The notes under the pieces are model-generated. The model saw only the letters and a program-made list of their open reading frames with translations, was not told the origin of the DNA and did not search any database. This document shows, in pieces, positions 34,725-42,133 of a stretch of 64,000 nucleotides of DNA; position 1 is the stretch's first letter, and each line of letters starts with the position of its first letter. Made by a program: the position numbers and the translations under genes. The stretch comes from Phytohabitans flavus (lineage in GTDB: Bacteria; Actinomycetota; Actinomycetes; Mycobacteriales; Micromonosporaceae): the NCBI RefSeq assembly GCF_011764545.1, contig NZ_AP022870.1, positions 4,200,001 through 4,264,000 on the forward strand, read 5' to 3'.

Positions 34725-35648
34725 TTAGGTGGGGCTGGGGAGCCAGCGGAGGACGAGCGCGAGTGCCTCGTCCAGGCTTGTCGGGCGGGCGATCGCCGGG
34801 GGCAGGCCGGCCCGGGGCCAGCCGGGCCCGGCGGCGGCGACAAGCGGGGTGCCGCGGAGGCTGTTCAGCTGGGTCGGGTCGGCAGTGGACGGTGCGTGCG
34901 ACCAGAGCACCACGACGGTCGGTCCGAGGCGGCCGACCACGGCGGCGAGCGCGCGGGGTGGGACGCGGGCGCCGAGCAGCAGCGAGCGGTGCCCGCGCTC
35001 GGCGAGCGCGGCCGCGAGGGCCTCGACCGGGAGGCTGTGCTGCTCCTCCTCGGCGCAGGCGAGCAGGGTACGCGGGGCGGGCGCGCCGGCCGGGCGGGGC
35101 ACCGCGGCGAGGGCGTCGGAGGCCGTGCGGGACAGCAGGTGCTCGACCTCGACGAGGGCACCGCTGGCGGCGTGCCGCTCGCCGACGCCGGCCAGCACCG
35201 GGCGGAGCAAATGGTCCCAGGTGTGCACCACGCCGCGTTCCCGGATCATGCGGGTGATCACACTGGACATCGTGGCGACGTCGAGGCGCATCGCGGCCCG
35301 GGCCAGACCGCGGGCCTCCGGGCCGGCACCGCCGACCGGGATCGTGTTTCCGCCACCGGCGCGGGCGCTGGGAATGCCCGCCGCGGCGGGCCGCTCGGAC
35401 ACGTCGAGCGGGTGGACCGCGAGCGCGGCTCGGGCCGCCTCGGCGGCGGGCATGCCCTCGCCGGTGAGGCGACACATCACCTCGAGGCGGGACAGGTCCT
35501 CCCCCGTGTACCGCCGGTGGTGGCGGGCCTCGTGCTGGTCCGGGCCCAGCCCGTACCGCCGGTGCCAGCTGCGCAGTGTGGTGACCGCGACACCGAGCCG
35601 GCGGGCCACCTCGCCCGCGCTCAGACCGTCTTCGGCCACAGTGCCCAC
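34725..35648 (-). CDS. litR: B12-type MerR light regulator (LitR/CarH-like)
   Basis: The 307-residue protein has an N-terminal MerR helix-turn-helix (LSAGEVARRLGVAVTTLRSWHRRYGLGP then ARHHRRYTGEDLSRLEVM), a helical middle (VHTWDHLLRPVLAGVGERHAASGALVEVEHLLSR, with the W-x9-EH-like capping motif) and a cobalamin-binding domain with EEEQHSLPVEAL, keeping the His that ligates cobalt in DxHxxG-type motifs. LitR and CarH use adenosylcobalamin to sense light and repress carotenoid genes in the dark. It is divergent from phytoene synthase and photolyase genes, the usual LitR setting. The start ATG 35648 gives MGTVAEDGLS. Confidence 0.87.
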   Translation of the reverse strand: MGTVAEDGLSAGEVARRLGVAVTTLRSWHRRYGLGPDQHEARHHRRYTGEDLSRLEVMCRLTGEGMPAAEAARAALAVHPLDVSERPAAAGIPSARAGGGNTIPVGGAGPEARGLARAAMRLDVATMSSVITRMIRERGVVHTWDHLLRPVLAGVGERHAASGALVEVEHLLSRTASDALAAVPRPAGAPAPRTLLACAEEEQHSLPVEALAAALAERGHRSLLLGARVPPRALAAVVGRLGPTVVVLWSHAPSTADPTQLNSLRGTPLVAAAGPGWPRAGLPPAIARPTSLDEALALVLRWLPSPT

Positions 35649-35695
35649 GGCGTCAGGGTAACGTACGGTAGAGTCGCCATTGCGTCGCTTGTTGC

Positions 35696-35740
35696 ATCGA
35701 TAGCGTCACAGGATCGATAGCGTCACAGCATCGATTGACC
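35696..35740. promoter_or_regulatory. Candidate LitR operator: 17-bp-period direct repeats
   Basis: ATCGATAGCGTCACA occurs at 35696-35710 and 35713-35727; a third ATCGATTGACC begins at 35730. The period is exactly 17 bp. The array lies between the litR and crtB starts and could also cover the promoter (TTGACC at 35735-35740 within it). Confidence 0.6.
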
Positions 35741-35760
35741 GCTTGCGAGAGAGGGGCAGG

Positions 35761-36672
35761 ATGGACCCGGCACTTGCCGCCGCGTACGCGCGCTGCCGTG
35801 CCCTGCACCGCCGGCACGGCCGCAGCTACTACCTGGCCACCCGGCTCCTGCCCGCCTGGAAGCGCCGCCACGTCCACGCGCTGTACGGGTTCACCCGCTA
35901 CGCCGACGAGATCGTCGACCGTACCGACGGGCTCTCCGGCGCCGAGCGTGCCCGGCAGCTGCGCGACTGGTCCGACCGCTTCCTGGCCGGGCTGGCCGGC
36001 GAGCGGGTGGACGATCCACTCCTGCCCGCGGTGCTGCACACCATCGAGGTCTTCGCCATGGACCGGGACGACTTCGGCACGTTCCTCGCGAGCATGGCGA
36101 TGGACCTGGCGGTGCGCGAGTACGCGACGTACGACGAGCTGCTGTCCTACATGGAGGGTTCGGCGGCCGCGATCGGCGCGATGATGCTACCGATCCTGGA
36201 GCCGGCCGACCGCGCGCTGGCCCGCGAGCCGGCCCGCCAGCTCGGCCTCGCGTTCCAGCTCACGAACTTCATCCGCGACGTCGCCGAGGACCTCGACCGG
36301 GACCGGGTGTACCTGCCCCGCGCCGACCTCGCGATTTTCGGCCTCACCCGGGCCGACCTCCGCGCGGCCGCGGACCGCCGCGCCGCCACACCCGCCATCA
36401 AGGCCCTCGTCGCGTACGAGGTGGGGCGCGCCCGAGAGCACTACGCCTCGGCCGCGCCCGGGGTGCCGATGCTGGCCCCCACGTCGCAGGCGTGCATCCG
36501 GGCCGCTTTCCACCTGTACGGCGGGATCCTCGACGAGGTCCAGCGCGCCGGGCACGACGTCTTCACGCGCCGGGCCGTGGTGCCCAACCGGCGGCGCCTG
36601 GCGATGGTGGCCCGCTGCCTGCTCACGCCGCCCGGTACGCCGGTCGGGCTGCCCGCGGCGCGGCGGCCCTGA
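35761..36672 (+). CDS. crtB: Phytoene/squalene synthase family protein
   Basis: The 303-residue protein has the two Asp-rich prenyl-diphosphate motifs YADEIVDRTD (near 46) and FQLTNFIRDVAEDLDRDRVYLP (near 168), plus ARCRALHRRHGRSYYLATRLLP at the start. It joins two GGPP (or FPP) molecules head to head. Next to litR and photolyase, phytoene synthesis for photoprotective carotenoids is the best reading; no desaturase or cyclase gene is in the window. ATG 35761 is preferred (GAGAGGGG just upstream). It ends 1 bp before the photolyase start. Confidence 0.88.
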   Translation: MDPALAAAYARCRALHRRHGRSYYLATRLLPAWKRRHVHALYGFTRYADEIVDRTDGLSGAERARQLRDWSDRFLAGLAGERVDDPLLPAVLHTIEVFAMDRDDFGTFLASMAMDLAVREYATYDELLSYMEGSAAAIGAMMLPILEPADRALAREPARQLGLAFQLTNFIRDVAEDLDRDRVYLPRADLAIFGLTRADLRAAADRRAATPAIKALVAYEVGRAREHYASAAPGVPMLAPTSQACIRAAFHLYGGILDEVQRAGHDVFTRRAVVPNRRRLAMVARCLLTPPGTPVGLPAARRP

Positions 36673-36673
36673 A

Positions 36674-37926
36674 ATGCGGACCGCTGTCGTCCTCTTCACC
36701 CGCGACCTGCGCGTGCGGGACAACCCGGCGCTGCACGACACCTGCGCCTCGGCCGAGCGGGTGGTACCTCTTTTCGTGGTCGACCCGAGCATCCGCTCCT
36801 CCCCCAACCGGCAGCGCTTCCTCGCGCAGTGCCTGGCCGACCTGCGCGAGTCGCTCCGCGCGCGCGGCGGCGACCTGGTCGTCCGGCAGGGCGACCCGGT
36901 TCGCGAGGCGGTGCGGGTGGCCCGCCAGGTGGGCGCTTCCGGGATCGGGCTGGCCGCCGACCACAGCGCGTATGCGGCCGCCCGCCAGCGCCGCCTCGCC
37001 GAAGCCTGCGAGGCGGAACGGCTGGCGCTGACGCTCTTCGACGGCGTGACGATCGTGCCGCCCGGTGCCCTGAAGCCCACGGGCGGCGGCGACCACTACC
37101 GGGTCTTCACGCCGTACTGGCGGGCGTGGCAGGACGCCCGCCGCCGCAAGGTGCTCGGCGCACCGGGCCGTATCGCGTTGCCGGACAAGCTGGCGGCGGG
37201 CCGCCTCCCGTCCGCGTCTGTGAAGGGCGGGTCCCCGGACGTGGTGGCGGGCGGCGAGAGCGCGGCCCGGGAGCGGCTCACCGCCTGGCGGCGGCGGGCC
37301 AATGAGTACGCGAAGGGCCACGACGACCTCGCCGGCGACCGTACGTCGCGGCTCAGCCCGTACCTCCACTTTGGATGCGTCTCGCCGCTCGACGTCGAAT
37401 CCGAAGTGGACTCCCCGGAGTTCGTGCGGCAGCTGTGCTGGCGGGACTTCTACCACCAGGTGCTCGCCGGCTTCCCGGAGCTGCCCCGGCGCGCGTACCG
37501 CCGCGGCGTCACCGAGGACTGGCGGGACGACCCGGCCGCGCTCGACGCGTGGAAGGAAGGGCGGACCGGCGTGTCCATCGTGGACGCCGGCATGCGCCAG
37601 CTGGTCGCCGAGGGCTTCATGCACAACCGGGCCCGGCTCATCACCGCCAGCTACCTGACCAAGCACCTGTGGGTGGACTGGCGGGAGGGGCCGCGTGGTT
37701 CGCCCACTGGCTGCTGGACGCCGACATCGCCGACAACTGGGGCAACTGGCAGTGGGTGGCCGGTACCGGCAACAACCCGAGGCCGAACCAGCGGTTCAAC
37801 CCCGAGCGGCAGGCCACGCGCTTCGACCCGGATGGCCGGTACCGCGAGCGGTACCTCGGCAGCCGGCCAGAGAGCGGCCGGCAAAAGAGCGGCCGGCAAA
37901 AGAGCGGCCGGCCAGGGAGCGGGTAG
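36674..37926 (+). pseudogene. phr: Deoxyribodipyrimidine photolyase, one frameshift
   Basis: The reconstructed protein of about 417 residues has the photolyase N-domain (VVLFTRDLRVRDNPALHDTC) and the FAD domain (SRLSPYLHFGCVSPLDVE, VRQLCWRDFYHQVL, MRQLVAEGFMHNRARL, then AAWFAHWLLDADIADNWGNWQWVAGTG). The frame breaks at the G4 run 37687-37690; one more G joins DWREG to AAWFAHWLL. It would repair UV-made cyclobutane dimers with light. Adjacent crtB and litR support light-controlled expression. The C-terminus carries tandem GRQKSG units that run into the terminator. I think the gene is intact in the organism. Confidence 0.85.
37871..37915 (+). repeat. 15-bp tandem repeat at the photolyase 3-prime end
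   Basis: AGAGCGGCCGGCAAA is repeated at 37871 and 37886 and, with two changes, at 37901. It encodes repeated GRQKSG and extends the coding region into the terminator stem. Confidence 0.75.
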
Positions 37927-37939
37927 CTCCCTGGCCGGC
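37907..37939. terminator. Bidirectional terminator overlapping the photolyase stop
   Basis: GCCGGCCAGGGAGC (37907-37920) and GCTCCCTGGCCGGC (37926-37939) form a perfect 14-bp stem with loop GGGTA; the TAG stop (37924-37926) is in the loop. It sits between convergent genes. Confidence 0.8.
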
Positions 37940-37948
37940 GGAGGGGGT

Positions 37949-38500
37949 TCAGTTGACGATCTGCTCGCAGTTGGTGTAGGTGTCGCTGCCGCCCTCGCCC
38001 TCGCAGAGGTCGGTCACCGCGCCGGTCGTCTCGGCCTGGCCGGTCCCACCATCCAGGTCGTCCCCACCGTCGCCACCCAGGAGGGTGTCGCTGTCGGCCT
38101 CGCCGTTGAGGTCGTCGGCGCCGATCTGGCCGTCGATGTAGTCCTCGCCGTCGCCACCGAAGATCGTGTCGCTGTCACCGAACGTGGTGGTCGGCGAGCC
38201 CGAGTCGCCCCAGATGAAGTCCGGGCCGGGGCCGCCGAAGATGAGGTCCTCGCCGCGCCCGCCGTACACGTTGTCGACGCCGCCGCGGGCGCAGATCGTG
38301 TCGTCGCCGCCCCGCCCGTCGATCACGTCGTTGCCGTCGGTACCGATGATGACGTCGTCGCCGGCCGTGCCGGTGTTTCCGCTGACCGTCTCCTGCTGCC
38401 CGTTGCAGGTGACCACCGCGAACGCCGGCGACGGCACCGCCACCGCCGCCGTGGCCAGCGCCACGATGGCCGCGGCGACAAATCCGATCCGTCGTACCAT
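37949..38500 (-). CDS. Secreted RTX/hemolysin-type calcium-binding protein
   Basis: The 183-residue protein has a signal peptide (VRRIGFVAAAIVALATAAVA, cleavage near AFA) and then repeated GGxGxDxhx-type nonapeptides: GTDGNDVIDGRGGDDTI, GGRGEDLIFGGPGPDFIWG, GGDGEDYIDGQIGADDL, LLGGDGGDDLDGGTGQ. Such repeats form a calcium-stabilised beta roll after export. Three Cys lie outside the repeats. There is no enzymatic domain, so a structural or surface role is likely. AGGAGC lies 4 nt before ATG 38500. Confidence 0.85.
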   Translation of the reverse strand: MVRRIGFVAAAIVALATAAVAVPSPAFAVVTCNGQQETVSGNTGTAGDDVIIGTDGNDVIDGRGGDDTICARGGVDNVYGGRGEDLIFGGPGPDFIWGDSGSPTTTFGDSDTIFGGDGEDYIDGQIGADDLNGEADSDTLLGGDGGDDLDGGTGQAETTGAVTDLCEGEGGSDTYTNCEQIVN

Positions 38501-38625
38501 TTCTGCTCCTCTGGTCCCAGGCCAGCACCCCAACGGCGCGGCCTCAGGCCAGACTCCGGACCGACCTCAGCGCCACATCACCACGCGGTCATCATGGGCC
38601 TTCTTCGCTAGGGACGGGGAAGATT

Positions 38626-38755
38626 TGAGCTACCGCGATGTCCGCGGTGGTCCGGACCGCTGCGCGGGGTCCCCGGGGAAACGTGGAGCGCAGCGGAGCG
38701 TTTTCTTGGGGTGCTTTCCCGCGGCCTCACCCTCCGCGGTCCACAACCGCGCTGG
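38626..38755 (+). repeat. R1 repeat interrupted by a 53-bp insertion
   Basis: GAGCTACCGCGATGTCCG and GTGGTCCGGACCGCTGC (to 38663) are followed by 53 unrelated bases (38664-38716), then TCCCGCGGCCTCACCC and CCGCGGTCCACAACC. The insert is itself palindromic (CCCCGGGGAAACG against CGTTTTCTTGGGG) and lies 5 bp past the central palindrome. Confidence 0.8.
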
Positions 38756-38778
38756 CCGCGCCTACGACGACACGTGCG

Positions 38779-39912
38779 TCAGGCGGCGCGGGCCCAGTGG
38801 GAGCGGACCGCGCTCGCGGCCGAGAGCACCCGAATACTGGCGTCGCGCGCGGTCAGGCCGGCTCGCGTGGCGGGGATCAAGAGCGCGGCGCCGCGGGCCA
38901 CGCCGCGCTGGCGGGGGTCGACGAGCGTGCGGTGGCGCGACTCGTACGCGGCGAGGGCGGCACCGTGGTCGTGCGGGTGGGCGGCCAGGGCATCGGCCAG
39001 CGTGGCGGCGCCGGCCATGGCGAGCGTCGAGCCGTCGCCGAAGAGTGACACGCACGACGCCGCGTCGCCGAGCAGCGTGACGCGGCCGTTGGACCACCGT
39101 GGCAGCCGCACTTGGCAGACACCGTCGAGATACAGGTCGGGCGTCGTCCGTACAACATCGAGAAGCTCAGGCACCCGCCAGCCGGCGTCCGCGTATGCGT
39201 CGGTGACCAGCGTCCTGTGCCGCGCGATGTCCCTATGGTCGAGGCCCGGCACCGCCGGGCCGCGAAACATGAACGCGGCGAGCGCCCGCCCGCGCGACGG
39301 GTGGATGGCGACCGTGCGGCCGGGGGCGGTCCACATCGTCACGTCGCGGCCGCCCTCGGGCTCGCCGGGAAGCGGCGCCGTGGCGATGTGGAGACCGAGG
39401 TGGCGCACGAACGCCGCCTCCGGGCCGAACGCCAGCCGCCGCACCGCCGAGTGCAGCCCGTCCGCGCCCACGACCAGGTCGAAGCGGCGCGGCGCGGCGT
39501 GCGCGAACGTGACGTCGACCCCGCCCGCGTCCTGGTCGAGGGCGGTGACGTGGTCGCCGAACACGTATTCGACAGTGTCCCGGCCTGCCTCGTAGAGGAT
39601 CGTGGCGAGGTCGCCGCGGGGTAGCTCGACCTCGCCGCGCCGCGCGGACCCCATCGGGATCCGCCCCACACGGCGGCCACGGGAGTCCACGAAGGTGAGG
39701 CCGGTGACGGCGGTGGCCGCGGCGCGGAGGTCGGGCACCACGCCCATCCGCTCGGCGACGGCGAGGGCCGGGCCGCGCACGTCGACCGGGCTGCCGCTGG
39801 AACGTGGGGCGCCGGCCCGCTCCACCACGGTGGGCCGCAGGCCGGCGCGGGCCAGCCAGTACGCGAGGGTGGGGCCGGCGATGCCCGCCCCGGAGATCAG
39901 CACAGTACGCAT
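38779..39912 (-). CDS. FAD-dependent aromatic-type monooxygenase
   Basis: The 377-residue protein has the GxGxxG FAD site VLISGAGIAGPTLAYWLARAGL at the N-terminus, the DG motif RRFDLVVGADGLHSAVRR near 150 and the second FAD motif GRVTLLGDAASCVSLFGDGSTLAMAGA near 285. This is the p-hydroxybenzoate-hydroxylase-like group that hydroxylates aromatics, polyketides or antibiotics, such as rifampicin. The substrate is unknown. It is divergent from a TetR gene, with a palindromic operator between. Confidence 0.88.
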   Translation of the reverse strand: MRTVLISGAGIAGPTLAYWLARAGLRPTVVERAGAPRSSGSPVDVRGPALAVAERMGVVPDLRAAATAVTGLTFVDSRGRRVGRIPMGSARRGEVELPRGDLATILYEAGRDTVEYVFGDHVTALDQDAGGVDVTFAHAAPRRFDLVVGADGLHSAVRRLAFGPEAAFVRHLGLHIATAPLPGEPEGGRDVTMWTAPGRTVAIHPSRGRALAAFMFRGPAVPGLDHRDIARHRTLVTDAYADAGWRVPELLDVVRTTPDLYLDGVCQVRLPRWSNGRVTLLGDAASCVSLFGDGSTLAMAGAATLADALAAHPHDHGAALAAYESRHRTLVDPRQRGVARGAALLIPATRAGLTARDASIRVLSAASAVRSHWARAA

Positions 39913-39926
39913 GCATTTGACGGTAG

Positions 39927-39957
39927 CTGCACTCAGTGCAGAGTTGCAACGAGTGCA
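39927..39957. promoter_or_regulatory. Operator between monooxygenase and TetR genes
   Basis: CTGCACTCAGTGCAG (39927-39941) is a perfect palindrome; a second copy follows with one half changed (TTGCAACGAGTGCAG, 39943-39957). They lie between the divergent starts and are probably bound by the adjacent TetR protein. Confidence 0.65.
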
Positions 39958-39973
39958 GAACTGCATCGGGTGC

Positions 39974-39979
39974 TAGCCT
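39974..39979 (+). promoter_or_regulatory. -10 box of a probable leaderless promoter (TetR)
   Basis: TAGCCT lies 6 nt before GTG 39986. The same box and spacing occur before the TetR gene at 48467. Confidence 0.5.
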
Positions 39980-39985
39980 GATCAC

Positions 39986-40591
39986 GTGCCGACACTTCGC
40001 GACCGCAAGCGCGAGCGCACCCGCCGGGCGCTCGTCGAGGCGGCCACCGACCTCTTCGAGCAGCGTGGTTACGAGCGCACGACCGTCGCCGACATCGCGG
40101 CGGCGGCGGACATCGGCACGCGGACGTTCTTCAGCTACTTCGGGAGCAAGGAGGAGGTGCTCTTCCCCGAGGCCGACGACCGGGTGCGCGCGGCGGTAGC
40201 CGCGATCGAGGCGCGCGGCCCCGGCGACCGCCCGATGGACACGCTGCTCAGCGCGCTCGCCGAGGTCAACCAGGGTGGCGACGAGATGGTCGGGCGGCTC
40301 GCCGCGCTCCGGGTGCGGCTCACGCAGACCGTGCCGGCTGTCCGCGGCCGCGCGCTCCAGGTGCAGCTCGACGCCCAGCGGGAGATCGCGCGGCACCTCC
40401 ACGCGGCGTACCCGCGGGAGCTGGACGAGGTGGCGGCGGGCGCGCTGGTCGGCGCGTTCGTGGGGGCGGTCACCGGGGCGCTCCAGGTGCTGCTGGACGA
40501 CCCCGACGCGCTGCCCGCCGACTCCGACGAGCTGGGCGACCGCCTCCGTACCGCCACGGAAATCGCACTGCGACCCTGGCGGAGCGTGTGA
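39986..40591 (+). CDS. TetR-family transcriptional regulator
   Basis: The 201-residue protein has an N-terminal helix-turn-helix, RRALVEAATDLFEQRGYERTTVADIAAAADIGTRTFFSYFGSKEEVLF, of the AcrR type, followed by a helical ligand domain. The GTG at 39986 is supported by promoter spacing. It is divergent from a flavin monooxygenase, which it probably represses until a substrate-like ligand appears. Its stop overlaps a possible GTG start of the acetyltransferase gene (GTGTGA at 40586-40591), so the two may be coupled. Confidence 0.88.
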   Translation: MPTLRDRKRERTRRALVEAATDLFEQRGYERTTVADIAAAADIGTRTFFSYFGSKEEVLFPEADDRVRAAVAAIEARGPGDRPMDTLLSALAEVNQGGDEMVGRLAALRVRLTQTVPAVRGRALQVQLDAQREIARHLHAAYPRELDEVAAGALVGAFVGAVTGALQVLLDDPDALPADSDELGDRLRTATEIALRPWRSV

Positions 40592-40605
40592 GAAAGTGGC
40601 CGGCG

Positions 40606-41126
40606 ATGACCGAGCTGCGTACCGAACGGCTGCTGCTGCGTCACTGGCGCGAGGCAGATCTCGACCCCTGGGCGGCCCTCAACGCCGACCCCGAGGTCCG
40701 CGCCCACCTCGGCGGCCCGATCGCCCGCGAGCAGTGCGCCGCCTCCATCGCCCGCTACGAGGCCGACCTGACCAGCCGCGGCTGGGGCTGGTGGGCGGTC
40801 GAGGTTATGGCGAGCGGGCAGCTCGTCGGCTTCGCCGGCCTTGACCCGGTGGACGACGGACTGCCGTTCGGCGGCGTCGAGGTCGGGTGGCGGCTGGCCC
40901 GGTCGGCGTGGGGCCACGGCTACGCGACGGAGTCGGCACGGGCGGTCCTGGCGTACGGGTTCGACGCGCTGGAGCTCCCGGAGATCGTCGCCGAGACGAT
41001 GGCGGAAAACCTCCGCTCCCAGGCCGTGATGCGCCGGCTCGGCATGACCCACGAGCCGTCGTACGACTTCGCCGGGACGGCGGCCAGCACGTCGTCTTCC
41101 GACTCGCCCGGCCGCCGTCCCCGTAG
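40606..41126 (+). CDS. GNAT acetyltransferase (RimJ/RimL type), frameshift near the end
   Basis: The protein starts MTELRTERLLLRHWREADLDPW and has the acetyl-CoA region VGWRLARSAWGHGYATESARAVLAYGFDALELPEIVAETMAENLRSQAVMRRLGM, both typical of the RimJ/RimL GNAT group. After HEPSYDFAG the frame is lost; adding one G to the GGG at 41074-41076 continues to DGGQHVVFRLARPPSP and a stop at 41126, a normal family ending. It would acetylate a protein N-terminus or an antibiotic amine. A GTG at 40588 is an alternative start. Confidence 0.82.
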
Positions 41127-41132
41127 GAGGGG

Positions 41133-42026
41133 TCAGGACAAGCTCATCCGGTCGAGCACAAGCGTGGCGTACCCCACCAGGTCACCGTCGAGGAACGGCA
41201 CCCGCTCGTCCCGTCCCGCCTCCCGCACCCAGTAGCGCAGCTCGTCGATCGCCTCCTGCCCCGCCTCGATGCCGAAGACCCGGGTCTGCGCGATCGCGGT
41301 CGCCCACCGCACCAACGGGCGCGGATCGTCGAACTCGGTCGTCACGCCGAGCAGCCCCATCGAGACCCGCGCCGTCGCCGCCAGCGCGTCGTCCACATCG
41401 GACGCCAGTGCGGCGAGGGCGGGCAGGCTGGCATCCGCGTCCTCCGGAAACCACCCAAGCGTGTACGCCGCCACGGCCCGCACGCCCGGCTCGTCGTGCC
41501 CCAGCAGCGCGCGCAACAGCGGCAACCCCTGGCGCACCGCCTCGTGGGCGGACACGGCCACGTGGGCGAGCATCGCCTCCTGCTCGCGGTCGGAGAGCGC
41601 CTCCACGTACGCGGCGTCGCCCTCGTCCTCGTCCCACTCGTCGTCGCCCGGATGCGGCGCGGCGGCGAGCACCATCCCACCGATCTCGGCGGTGCGGCGG
41701 CGCTCGGCGATGGGCAGCCCGTCGGGCAGCCAGGACTCGTCGTACCCCACGGCGATCGCGGCGAGGAGCAGCACCAGCTCGCCCTTGTCGGCGCCGTCCG
41801 GGTCGGCGAGCACCTCCAGCAGGAACGGCACCGCGTACGCCGTGGCCTCGTAGCGCGTGCCCTGATGGTAAATATTGCCGTGCAGCTGCCAGCGCGCCTT
41901 CTCCCGGCGATCGGGATCGGCTGCGCACAGGTCTCTTATCTGATCGGGTACGTCGGTGGCCGGCCCGTAGGCGTGCGTGATCCGGGCCCAGTCGACGTCG
42001 TCGAGTCGCTCCAGCACGTGCGGCAT
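41133..42026 (-). CDS. HEAT-repeat protein
   Basis: The 297-residue protein has paired alpha-helices of the HEAT/armadillo type: KARWQLHGNIYHQGTRYEATAYAVPFLLEVLA, EAVRQGLPLLRALLGHDEPGVRAVAAYTLGWF, SLPALAALASDVDDALAATARVSMGLLG. It has no enzymatic motif and no signal peptide. Such proteins serve as scaffolds; the WQLHGNIYHQGTRYEATAYAVPFL block is widespread in actinobacteria in proteins of unknown role. The ATG at 42026 (MPHVLERLDDVDW) is chosen because the longer extension is not protein-like. Confidence 0.75.
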   Translation of the reverse strand: MPHVLERLDDVDWARITHAYGPATDVPDQIRDLCAADPDRREKARWQLHGNIYHQGTRYEATAYAVPFLLEVLADPDGADKGELVLLLAAIAVGYDESWLPDGLPIAERRRTAEIGGMVLAAAPHPGDDEWDEDEGDAAYVEALSDREQEAMLAHVAVSAHEAVRQGLPLLRALLGHDEPGVRAVAAYTLGWFPEDADASLPALAALASDVDDALAATARVSMGLLGVTTEFDDPRPLVRWATAIAQTRVFGIEAGQEAIDELRYWVREAGRDERVPFLDGDLVGYATLVLDRMSLS

Positions 42027-42133
42027 CGTGCCACCGCGAACGCTGGCACAAGCACCCCAACGCGAGTGGCCGGACACCGGCCGGACCAGCCACAATGTCC
42101 CGGCGTACTGGCGAGGCTGAGGGGGCGGCGAGC

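Noticed and set aside
38534..38625. Separate small gene upstream of the RTX protein
   Set aside because: No frame has a start with ribosome binding site or protein-like composition; the region is just spacer before R1.
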